A stretch of 6,222 nt of DNA from Anaerolineales bacterium (lineage in GTDB: Bacteria; Chloroflexota; Anaerolineae; Anaerolineales; Villigracilaceae), in the NCBI GenBank assembly GCA_024763295.1, contig JANTFU010000144.1, positions 1 to 6,222 of the forward strand, in the 5' to 3' direction. Shown here in pieces: positions 1 to 4,924 of this stretch (position 1 is the first letter of the stretch; each line of letters opens with the position of its first letter). Both the position numbers and the translations under genes were made by a program. Below the pieces are notes generated by a model. The model was not told the origin of the DNA. It searched no databases and saw only the letters and a list, made by a program, of their open reading frames with translations.

Positions 1-64
1 AGAACACAAAGAGACACGAAGGCAAAGACAAGTTTTTCTTTGTGTTTCTTCGCGCCCTTCGTGG
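1..64. repeat. Inverted-repeat element abutting the stop codon of the flavoprotein gene
   Basis: Two exact inverted pairs are visible. AACACAAAGA (3-12) matches TCTTTGTGTT (37-46), and CACGAAGG (15-22) matches CCTTCGTG (56-63). The pairs interleave rather than nest, so the two stems compete or would form a pseudoknot. The pattern of ACACAAAG and CACGAAGG words followed by TTAACC resembles a small palindromic element common between genes in environmental bacteria; that is recollection, not a search. The minus-strand stop codon (65-67) lies in the TTAACC edge of the element. On the minus strand the CACGAAGG stem could act as a weak terminator for the oxidoreductase operon, but no clean T-run follows it. 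The element may continue beyond the window edge. Confidence 0.6.
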
Positions 65-1489
65 TTAATTGTTTTTTGGTCGGGCAAAGCGATAGCGCAA
101 ATATGCGCCAATTTCTGTTTTCAAATTCGTTAAAGTCTCGCGCATAAAGAAATCTGCCACTTTCAGGATGCCGCTCGAAAAAGTCGGGTAGGGATAAACC
201 AGCCGATAAATTTTATAAAGCGAAATCTTCTGGCTCATCGCCAGCGTAAAGAACGAGATCATCTCCGAGGCGTGCGGCGCAACGATGGTGGCGTGCAAAA
301 TCTGCCCCGTCAGGCGCACCGCATCCACGATGATGAAGCCCTCTTCGATGCCGTCCGTATAGGCGCGGTCGGTGTTGCCTTTCAAATCCACCCGAATGCG
401 TTTGACCGCGTTTTGGTGGCAGGATGCTTCGAGTTGGGCAGGTGTCAGACCAACGGTAGCAACTTCCGGGTCGGAGAAGATTGCGTTCGGGAAAAGCGGT
501 TCCTTTTTCGCTATCGGCAACAACGGGAAGGCAATCCGCTGGACAACTCGTCTCCCCTGCGCATTGGCAGAATGGGTGAAAGCGGACGTGGGTGTCACAT
601 CCCCGATAGCGTAGACGCCCTTGATATTGGTCTCCCCAAAGGAGTTAACGGCGATCCCTGTCCGCAGATCGAACGTGACCCCGGCTTGCTCCAGTCCGAG
701 CGAGTCGATATTCCGTACCCGACCGATTGCCACCAACACCTTATCCACAGCTTCTACCGCTATTTCGTTTTCGCCCTGTACGAGCGTCAGTGTGCATGTG
801 GCTTCATTAAAAGATTTTGCGGTTGCGCCATAATAGCTGGTGATGCCTTTGCGATCAAGACTGACCTGTACCGCTTCTGATGCTTCGGGAATAGAACGCC
901 CCAGCGCGCGCTTATCGAGCGCAAACATCGTGACCTTCGTGCCGAGTTTCTCGAAAGCGAACGCCATTTCAAGCGCAATCACGCCCGCCCCAACGATGAC
1001 GAGATGCTTGGGCGCATTTTCAAGATCGAATAATTCGATATTGGTCATATAGCGTTCTGCGGGCAAGCCTTCGATTGGCAATCGACGAGGGCGCGCCCCC
1101 GTTGCGATGACGATATTCTCGGCGGTATATTCGCTGGTTTCGCCAGCGGCGTTGGTGACAGCTAATTTTTTGGACGCAATGAATTTTGCCATCCCTTCGA
1201 TGAAGGTCAGGTTTTCGATTTCCTTGACTTCTTCGGTTTCGAGATCACGCAACTCATCCCGTTTGCGAACAGTGGTGCGTAAAGCGTCGTCGGGGTTCAT
1301 CCCAGCCCGAAAATTCTGCGCCTCGTGGATGAGCGTCTTCGAGGGCACACAGCCGACATTGGTGCAGTCGCCGCCAACATGATGCCCCTCAATCATGGCG
1401 ACATCTTTACCGAGGGCTGCCATGCCCACGCCGACGGTCATCCCGCCGGAGCCTGCGCCGATGACGATAGTGTGAAAATGTGTTTTCAT
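65..1489 (-). CDS. Pyridine nucleotide-disulfide oxidoreductase, mercuric reductase/dihydrolipoamide dehydrogenase-like
   Basis: This is a 474-residue FAD flavoprotein of the two-cysteine disulfide reductase family, expected to be a cytosolic homodimer that passes electrons from NAD(P)H through FAD to a redox disulfide. Domains in order: FAD-binding GAGSGG at 11-16 with acidic E34; redox pair C42 and C47 in GGDCTNVGCVPSK; ATGARP at 129-134; NAD(P)-binding GAGVIALE at 167-174; second FAD motif AIGD at 294-297; dimerisation domain from about 335. The GxGxxA fingerprint hints at NADPH, weakly. It has neither the N-terminal metal-binding domain nor the C-terminal vicinal cysteines of true MerA, so mercury reduction is not supported. 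The HxxxxE catalytic dyad of lipoamide dehydrogenases is replaced by Y434 and S439. The start at 1489 is chosen for its AAAAGGA Shine-Dalgarno; an in-frame ATG 21 codons upstream lies beyond repeat sequence. The substrate is unknown. It follows the TVP38/DedA gene, probably in one operon. Confidence 0.88.
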   Translation of the reverse strand: MKTHFHTIVIGAGSGGMTVGVGMAALGKDVAMIEGHHVGGDCTNVGCVPSKTLIHEAQNFRAGMNPDDALRTTVRKRDELRDLETEEVKEIENLTFIEGMAKFIASKKLAVTNAAGETSEYTAENIVIATGARPRRLPIEGLPAERYMTNIELFDLENAPKHLVIVGAGVIALEMAFAFEKLGTKVTMFALDKRALGRSIPEASEAVQVSLDRKGITSYYGATAKSFNEATCTLTLVQGENEIAVEAVDKVLVAIGRVRNIDSLGLEQAGVTFDLRTGIAVNSFGETNIKGVYAIGDVTPTSAFTHSANAQGRRVVQRIAFPLLPIAKKEPLFPNAIFSDPEVATVGLTPAQLEASCHQNAVKRIRVDLKGNTDRAYTDGIEEGFIIVDAVRLTGQILHATIVAPHASEMISFFTLAMSQKISLYKIYRLVYPYPTFSSGILKVADFFMRETLTNLKTEIGAYLRYRFARPKNN

Positions 1490-1496
1490 AGTAATG

Positions 1497-1503
1497 TCCT
1501 TTT
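1497..1503 (-). promoter_or_regulatory. Ribosome binding site deciding the oxidoreductase start
   Basis: On the minus strand AAAAGGA lies 7 bases before the ATG at 1489. The in-frame ATG further upstream (about 1552) has its first codons inside palindromic repeat DNA. This supports the 474-residue form beginning MKTHFHTIV. Confidence 0.75.
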
Positions 1504-1652
1504 GATAGACCCGCATTGCACCTTTAAGGTGCGTTGCAGGTCGGGTTTTCAAAACCTGCTTATCTTGCTAGACCCGATGTGCAGCGCATCTTGCAGGTGC
1601 AACGCACATCTACTTTGCTAAACTTCCGAAGTCTTGAAGACTTCGGAAGTTT
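1501..1652. repeat. Array of REP-like palindromic units between two operon genes
   Basis: Units stand side by side. Unit A (1510-1540) has core arms GCACCTT (1518-1524) and AAGGTGC (1526-1532). It runs into GGTTTT (1544-1549) and AAAACC (1551-1556) around one base, and GCAGGT (1536-1541) can also pair with ACCTGC (1554-1559). Unit B (1576-1610) pairs GATGTGC with GCACATC and, inside, GCATC with GGTGC. Unit C is the near-perfect palindrome at 1620-1652. A and B are inverted relatives: the reverse complement of B matches A at about 26 of 31 positions, from TTGCACCT to TCGGGT. Each unit is preceded by a similar heptamer: TTTGATA (1501), CTTGCTA (1564), TTTGCTA (1614). The array fills the gap from the membrane protein's C-terminal codons to the oxidoreductase ribosome binding site, so it would lie inside the shared transcript. 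Confidence 0.8.
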
Positions 1653-2337
1653 GACTTTCTTTGTTTTTAAACAAACGAGAAAGCGCAATGCTGATGACAA
1701 AAATGGCTAAAGAAAAACCGAGCGTAACGGGGTTCAGCGAAGGCAGCCCGCCATCGAAACTCTCCACCGATGCGCCAAAGCCAACGAAAGCAATCGTCCC
1801 GGGGATCGAGCCGAGCGCGGTTGCCAAAATAAAGGGCAAGAACTTAATCCGCAGAAATCCCGCCAAATAACTGACCGCATCATAGGGTAGGAAGATGAAG
1901 CGCATCGTCATCACCGTCTCGAAGCTGTTCTCGCGCATTCGGCGCGTATAGCGTTGGATCCAACCCTCGCCGTCATCATCTTGTTCTTGCAACAATCCTT
2001 CGCCGAAATATTGCCCAACATAAAAGGCAATCGTCGACGAGATATTGCTGGCGATAATCGTATAAACCACGCCCAAAACAGGTCCAAATACGAAGCCACC
2101 CGCCAAGGTCAAAAAAGTTGCGGGGAAAAGGATGAGCGGGCGAATGGCATAGAGCAAAATAAAAATCAAGACGCCCCATACGCCCTTTTGCATAAACCCA
2201 AGCATTTCTTGCGTCACTTCTAAGGGCGACAAATTATTCGCGTTGGCATACAAATAATACGCGCCGACCAAGCCGACCCAAAAGAGCAGCGCGGGGAGCT
2301 TGCTGCCGTGTTTTTGTAGAAAGGTTTTTTCTGTCAT
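1618..2337 (-). CDS. TVP38/TMEM64 (DedA, VTT-domain) family membrane protein
   Basis: The product has 239 residues and belongs to the SNARE-associated Golgi/DedA/TVP38 superfamily of inner-membrane proteins, some of which act in lipid flipping or membrane homeostasis; the role here is unknown. Visible hydrophobic segments: about 14-32, 52-75, 75-98, 165-190 and 205-223. VTT-domain marks include RPLILFPATF (66-75), the glycine-rich AGGFVFGPVLG (79-89), RF followed by PYDAVSYLAG (151-160), and GSIPG (176-180) before the last helices. The start at 2337 is chosen because GGAG lies 6 bases upstream; an in-frame ATG at 2367 would add ten residues and has no Shine-Dalgarno. The last ten residues, TSEVFKTSEV, are encoded by a palindromic repeat and are probably an acquired tail. 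The gene lies directly upstream of the oxidoreductase. The same two domains occur as one fused protein in other bacteria (recollection), which suggests a shared function. Confidence 0.85.
   Translation of the reverse strand: MTEKTFLQKHGSKLPALLFWVGLVGAYYLYANANNLSPLEVTQEMLGFMQKGVWGVLIFILLYAIRPLILFPATFLTLAGGFVFGPVLGVVYTIIASNISSTIAFYVGQYFGEGLLQEQDDDGEGWIQRYTRRMRENSFETVMTMRFIFLPYDAVSYLAGFLRIKFLPFILATALGSIPGTIAFVGFGASVESFDGGLPSLNPVTLGFSLAIFVISIALSRLFKNKESQTSEVFKTSEV
1620..1652. repeat. Near-perfect palindrome encoding the C-terminus of the TVP38/DedA protein
   Basis: AACTTCCGAAGTCTT (1621-1635) and AAGACTTCGGAAGTT (1637-1651) are exact inverted copies around a single G; A1620 and T1652 extend the pairing. 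On the minus strand the palindrome is read as TSEV-FK-TSEV and the TAG stop follows immediately, sharing A1620. It could form a strong hairpin in either transcript. A plain terminator role is unlikely because the downstream gene appears to share the transcript and the base run after it on the minus strand is not a T-tract. Confidence 0.85.
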
Positions 2338-2345
2338 AATTTTCT

Positions 2346-2363
2346 CCATCCTTTTATGGATGG
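2346..2363 (-). promoter_or_regulatory. Leader hairpin touching the TVP38/DedA ribosome binding site
   Basis: CCATCC and GGATGG are exact inverted repeats around six bases. In the minus-strand transcript the second arm GGATGG runs directly into AG, so half of the GGAG Shine-Dalgarno of the start at 2337 would be paired. This could modulate translation. The stem is only six base pairs and the effect is inferred. Confidence 0.4.
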
Positions 2364-2377
2364 GCATCAGGCAAAAA

Positions 2378-2406
2378 ATCTTACAAATTCAGGCAGTGGT
2401 CTTCAA
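2378..2406 (-). promoter_or_regulatory. Candidate sigma-70-type promoter for the TVP38/DedA-oxidoreductase operon
   Basis: On the minus strand TTGAAG (2401-2406) and TAAGAT (2378-2383) are separated by exactly 17 bases; each matches four of six consensus positions. Transcription would begin near 2371, giving a leader of about 34 bases to the ATG at 2337 and only a few bases to the alternative ATG at 2367. No comparable promoter was noted in the repeat-filled gap before the oxidoreductase. Confidence 0.5.
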
Positions 2407-2420
2407 ATAAGTGATGAGTT

Positions 2421-2504
2421 TGCGAGCGGAGCGAAGCAATCTTCTCGAATATAGAGAAATCTTCCTATAGATGAGACTGCTTCGGCGGTGAAGCTGTCTC
2501 GCAG
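2421..2504. repeat. Diverged palindromic element in the intergenic region
   Basis: The right part is a hairpin: GAGACTGCTTC (2473-2483) and GAAGCTGTCTC (2490-2500) pair with one mismatch around GGCGGT. The left part, from TGCGAG to GCAATCT (2421-2442), is an approximate inverted copy of the right end (AGACTGCTTCGG to TCTCGCA). The words match a family of short repeats around GAGATTGCTTCG and CTCGCA that I recall from many environmental genomes. It looks like a small non-coding mobile or REP-type element. No open reading frame or promoter stands out in it. Confidence 0.5.
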
Positions 2505-2547
2505 ATTCATGTCATCATTTACTTCTGAACCACTATCCAAATTCAAA

Positions 2548-2580
2548 AGATTGGTTCATTCTTCAAGAATGAGCCAATCT
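2548..2580 (-). terminator. Probable intrinsic terminator of the DUF3179 gene
   Basis: GATTGGTTCATTCTT (2549-2563) and AAGAATGAGCCAATC (2565-2579) are inverted copies with one G-T pair around a single base, extended by A2548 and T2580. On the minus strand the hairpin starts four bases after the TAA of the lipoprotein gene and is followed by TTTTGAATTT. The position and T-rich tail fit a Rho-independent terminator. The unusually long arms and the one-base centre resemble the palindrome at 1620-1652, so it may also be a recruited repeat. Confidence 0.65.
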
Positions 2581-2583
2581 AAT

Positions 2584-3762
2584 TTACGGTTGATAAATGC
2601 TCGTTTCTGGCTTAAAAGCCGCCCACGAAAACCAGAAATGATTAATCGAAACAACCGGCGCGAGCTGCTCTCCGCTATCGGATTGACCGAAGATATTCCA
2701 TATACTGCCGGTTTCTTCGTCATAAATGTTGCCAGCGGAGGAAAAGAAGGTGCGCCCCTGACGTGCGTAGGCTGCCGCTGCCCCAACATCCTGCCCGGCT
2801 TCAATTTGGGATGCGTCCAACGCCGACGCCGTGCCTGCTGCCCAGAAAACGACAATTTCTTCCCCACCAACAGTGTCATTCACTACATTTAATTCCTGAA
2901 GGGTGCTGTATGGATAGGCAACGGCTTCGTTATTCACTTCAACCGTTAAAACTCGTGCCATTGCCGGGAGTTGATCGACATAAACTCCTTCAAAGAGGAA
3001 AGGGGTATTGTCGATGTCGTCGTACCCCGCATAAGGATTACGCCCATAATCACGGTTGTAACCCGTCTCTTTGGAAAGCACGTCTCCGGCAGGATACTGC
3101 GCTTTGAAATCTGCCCATGAAATAAGCGCAGCGGGATAGTAGGTCAGTTGCTCGCCGGTATATTTGCCTGCAATCCCTTCGCCGGTGGCTTGCTGCCACC
3201 AAGTTTCTGTTTGGCGGTCGTACATGATCAGGTTGGAGTAGCGTAAGCGTCCGGTTGTGCCAAAATCGAGCGTTTCTCCGTTAAATTCTCGCTCAAAGGC
3301 GATGGCAGTATTACACAGCGGGCAAAATGAGACAGCCAGCGGCTTCCCGTTCAACACATCGTTGACGATTTCATGCCAAGTAAGTATCTGAAGCGGATAG
3401 GCGCGGGCTGCCTCGCCAACTTCAATTGCAATGACCGGTTCTCGGTCGTTAATCCATGCGTTGGCTTCGTCAATGGAGACGTAGGTCGGCTCGTCAATGG
3501 CAGGGATGCCGTCTTTGGGCGGTCCGCCGGAGAGAATATCGTCGTAGGGGACGCCGTGTTTGCTGAAATCGGTTGAGAATTGTGTCTCTGCGCCGGGGGG
3601 AGGCGGATCGTCTGCGGGGGGCGGGGCAGATGTCTCCATAACGGGAGCAGGTTCGGGCACGTTCGTTTGCGTGGGGGATTCTGTTGGGGATGCCGCAGCG
3701 GCACAGGCGGCTAATCCAAAGCTGAGGCAGAGCAGAATGCCAATCCATCTTAAAGAAAACAT
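2584..3762 (-). CDS. DUF3179 domain-containing lipoprotein
   Basis: The product has 392 residues. The N-terminus has a positive residue (R5), a hydrophobic stretch 7-18 and a lipobox LAAC with C20 as the lipidated residue, so the protein should be exported and membrane-anchored. Residues 24-58 form a Ser/Thr/Pro-rich linker. The rest matches DUF3179, a family of unknown function: WHEIVND (129-135), SFCPLCNTA (145-153) with a CxxC pair C147/C150, RYSNLIMYDRQTETWWQQ (174-191), GYNRDYGRNPY (234-244), and a closing HFWFSWAAFKP (375-385). The CxxC pair plus conserved His and Trp might mean metal or redox chemistry, but no activity is established. The start at 3762 is supported by AAAGGAG five bases before the ATG. 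It diverges from the sigma factor gene and ends in a terminator-like hairpin, so it is probably transcribed alone. Confidence 0.9.
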   Translation of the reverse strand: MFSLRWIGILLCLSFGLAACAAAASPTESPTQTNVPEPAPVMETSAPPPADDPPPPGAETQFSTDFSKHGVPYDDILSGGPPKDGIPAIDEPTYVSIDEANAWINDREPVIAIEVGEAARAYPLQILTWHEIVNDVLNGKPLAVSFCPLCNTAIAFEREFNGETLDFGTTGRLRYSNLIMYDRQTETWWQQATGEGIAGKYTGEQLTYYPAALISWADFKAQYPAGDVLSKETGYNRDYGRNPYAGYDDIDNTPFLFEGVYVDQLPAMARVLTVEVNNEAVAYPYSTLQELNVVNDTVGGEEIVVFWAAGTASALDASQIEAGQDVGAAAAYARQGRTFFSSAGNIYDEETGSIWNIFGQSDSGEQLAPVVSINHFWFSWAAFKPETSIYQP

Positions 3763-3777
3763 TTGAACTCCTTTCGG

Positions 3778-3804
3778 TTCCCTGAAAAGATGCTTTTCGG
3801 GGAA
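3778..3804 (-). promoter_or_regulatory. Strong hairpin just upstream of the DUF3179 ribosome binding site
   Basis: TTCCCTGAAAAG (3778-3789) and CTTTTCGGGGAA (3793-3804) pair over 12 positions around three bases. The single imperfect position is a T-G pair on the plus strand and a C-A mismatch on the minus strand. The Shine-Dalgarno AAAGGAG of the lipoprotein gene begins a few bases beyond it. It may be a 5' leader structure controlling translation or stability, or another extragenic palindrome. Confidence 0.5.
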
Positions 3805-3808
3805 ATTC

Positions 3809-3843
3809 TCTTACTTTGGTAAGAATTAGAAGCTCTTAATCTT
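3809..3843. promoter_or_regulatory. Palindromic sites in the divergent promoter region, possible operator
   Basis: TCTTAC (3809-3814) and GTAAGA (3819-3824) are exact inverted repeats. A second, imperfect AT-rich dyad spans 3821-3843 (AAGA...TCTT, 8 of 11 pairs) and covers the -35 region of the sigma promoter. Such dyads between divergent genes often bind regulators, but AT-rich sequence yields weak dyads by chance. Confidence 0.3.
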
Positions 3844-3851
3844 CTATTGAA
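3823..3851 (-). promoter_or_regulatory. Weak candidate promoter for the DUF3179 gene
   Basis: On the minus strand TTCAAT (3846-3851) and TAATTC (3823-3828) are 17 bases apart. The -10 match is poor, but the position leaves a leader of roughly 50 bases that would include the hairpin at 3778-3804. It overlaps the plus-strand promoter of the sigma gene, so the two would interfere. Confidence 0.25.
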
Positions 3852-3856
3852 TGCGC

Positions 3857-3862
3857 TATAAT
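3857..3862 (+). promoter_or_regulatory. TATAAT -10 element of the sigma/anti-sigma operon, leaderless start
   Basis: A perfect TATAAT is followed after six bases by the ATG at 3869, so the expected transcription start coincides with the first base of the start codon. No Shine-Dalgarno precedes this ATG or the earlier in-frame ATG at 3851. The -35 region (around 3834-3839, TCTTAA) is poor, which could mean that an activator or an alternative sigma factor is needed. Confidence 0.55.
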
Positions 3863-3868
3863 TGCACC

Positions 3869-4510
3869 ATGAAAAATACCCGCGACAACGAAGCCTGGTT
3901 GCAGGCACTGCGTGCTGAAGGCATAGAAAAAGAAGCTGCGCTTCAAGAGCTTCATGCAATTTTGCTGAAAGTTTTGCCCTCGGCATTGGGGCGCTGGCTT
4001 ACGCCGACTTCGAGTCATTTTGAGAGCTTCATTGAAGATGTGGCGCAAGAAACGATCTTGCGAGTTTTGGATCGTTTGGACTCTTTTCAGGGACGCAGTA
4101 AATTTACGACCTGGGTTTATAAGATCGGCGTGAATATCGGCTTAGGGCAGTTACGCCTGAAAAAGTGGCAGGAGGTCTCTCTGGACGGACTGGAAGAAGG
4201 CAATGACCCCGCTGCAATGCCCTCGGCACGTTTTTCATCTCCGTTGCCTGGACCTGAAGGAATGTTGGCGCGCAAGAATGTGACTGAGATGGTTCAGCGC
4301 CTGATGCAGGAAGAGTTAACGCCCTATCAACTGAAGGTAATGAATGCTGTGGCTGTACAGGGTGCGCCGCTGACGGTGGTGGCGGAGCGTTTGGGAAGCA
4401 ATCGAAATGCCCTATATAAATTGATGCACGATGCACGTCTGCGGTTGAAGGCGCGTTTAGAACGTGAAGGTTTTTCGCCGCTGGATTTGCTGGCGGTTTT
4501 TGGTGAGTAA
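3869..4510 (+). CDS. ECF-type RNA polymerase sigma factor (sigma-70 family)
   Basis: The product has 213 residues and should direct RNA polymerase to a specific promoter set. Region 2 lies at about 35-90 and shows the usual pattern: DVAQETILRVLDRLDSFQGRS (57-77) followed by FTTWVYKIGVN (79-89), the core-binding and -10-recognition helices. A linker rich in Pro, Ser and Gly (about 103-131) follows. Region 4 lies at about 140-198, with LTPYQLKVMNAVAVQG (150-165) and a helix-turn-helix (LTVVAERLGSNRNALYKLMHDARLRL, 168-193 by position) that would contact the -35 element. There is no region 1 or 3, as expected for ECF factors. The start at 3869 is preferred over 3851 because a TATAAT covers the first codons of the longer form. 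The next gene encodes a zinc-finger anti-sigma protein one base downstream, so translation is probably coupled. The exact ECF group is not assigned. Confidence 0.88.
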   Translation: MKNTRDNEAWLQALRAEGIEKEAALQELHAILLKVLPSALGRWLTPTSSHFESFIEDVAQETILRVLDRLDSFQGRSKFTTWVYKIGVNIGLGQLRLKKWQEVSLDGLEEGNDPAAMPSARFSSPLPGPEGMLARKNVTEMVQRLMQEELTPYQLKVMNAVAVQGAPLTVVAERLGSNRNALYKLMHDARLRLKARLEREGFSPLDLLAVFGE

Positions 4511-4511
4511 G

Positions 4512-4790
4512 ATGTTGAAGAAGATAAAGCGTTGGTTTAAACCCCAAAAAGTAGATGAGAGCGCAGCGATGACGCTGAAGCTTTTAAAAATGTTGGATAT
4601 GACGCATGAAGATGAGCTTTCTTGCGGCGAAGTTCATGCGTTACTGGATGAGTATGTTGAGTTGAAGCTGCGCGGGGAAGATGTTGAAGCGCTTATGCCC
4701 TTAGTAAAATATCATTTGGATATCTGCCGCGATTGTTTTGAAGAGTATGAAGCCTTGCTGGCTGCGCTGGCGTTTGAGGAGAGTTTGTAG
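4512..4790 (+). CDS. Soluble ZAS-type zinc-finger anti-sigma factor (zf-HC2-like)
   Basis: The product has 92 residues. The signature is HxxxCxxC at H68, C72 and C75 (YHLDICRDC) with an upstream ligand C38 in LSCGEV; H42 is also close. This matches the zinc-containing anti-sigma domain that binds and inhibits ECF sigma factors. The N-terminus is basic (KKIKRWFKPQK, 3-13). No transmembrane helix is visible, unlike membrane-anchored anti-sigmas, so the protein is probably cytosolic and may sense redox state or metal through its zinc site, as RsrA does; that is inference. The start at 4512 lies one base after the sigma stop codon, with GGTGAG inside the end of the sigma gene as a Shine-Dalgarno. 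An in-frame ATG at 4464, inside the sigma gene, would add 16 residues and is less likely. The spacing suggests translational coupling and a fixed ratio of the partners. Confidence 0.8.
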   Translation: MLKKIKRWFKPQKVDESAAMTLKLLKMLDMTHEDELSCGEVHALLDEYVELKLRGEDVEALMPLVKYHLDICRDCFEEYEALLAALAFEESL

Positions 4791-4881
4791 GCTTTCGAGG
4801 GGAGGTGAGGCATAGCGGAAGGGATAACGCTAGCACATATTTTTGTCCGCTTTTGTCGTGGTGAAGAAAGCATCTGCTTCG

Positions 4882-4909
4882 AATAGACTTCTTGCAAAAG
4901 TCTATTTTT
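4882..4909 (+). terminator. Intrinsic terminator of the sigma/anti-sigma operon
   Basis: AATAGACTT (4882-4890) and AAGTCTATT (4898-4906) are exact inverted repeats around seven bases, and the second arm runs into a T stretch (4905-4909). The stem is AT-rich, so termination may be incomplete. It lies 92 bases after the anti-sigma stop codon. Confidence 0.65.
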
Positions 4910-4924
4910 CTCCTGAGCCCAGCA

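Noticed and set aside
272..880. A 202-residue plus-strand frame inside the oxidoreductase gene
   Set aside because: It is the opposite strand of conserved flavoprotein motifs, with low-complexity, non-family protein sequence.
65..1489. Calling the oxidoreductase a mercuric reductase (merA)
   Set aside because: There is no metal-binding N-terminal domain, no C-terminal cysteine pair, and no mer genes nearby.
1490..1552. A 21-residue N-terminal extension of the oxidoreductase
   Set aside because: Its codons run through a palindromic repeat unit, it lacks homology to flavoprotein N-termini, and a good Shine-Dalgarno favours the ATG at 1489.
1501..1652. A CRISPR array
   Set aside because: The units are palindromic, unequal in sequence and orientation, and lack regular spacers or cas genes.
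2488..2892. A 134-residue plus-strand frame opposite the 3' end of the lipoprotein gene
   Set aside because: It crosses the palindromic element and terminator hairpin, has no recognisable domain, and overlaps the well-supported DUF3179 gene.
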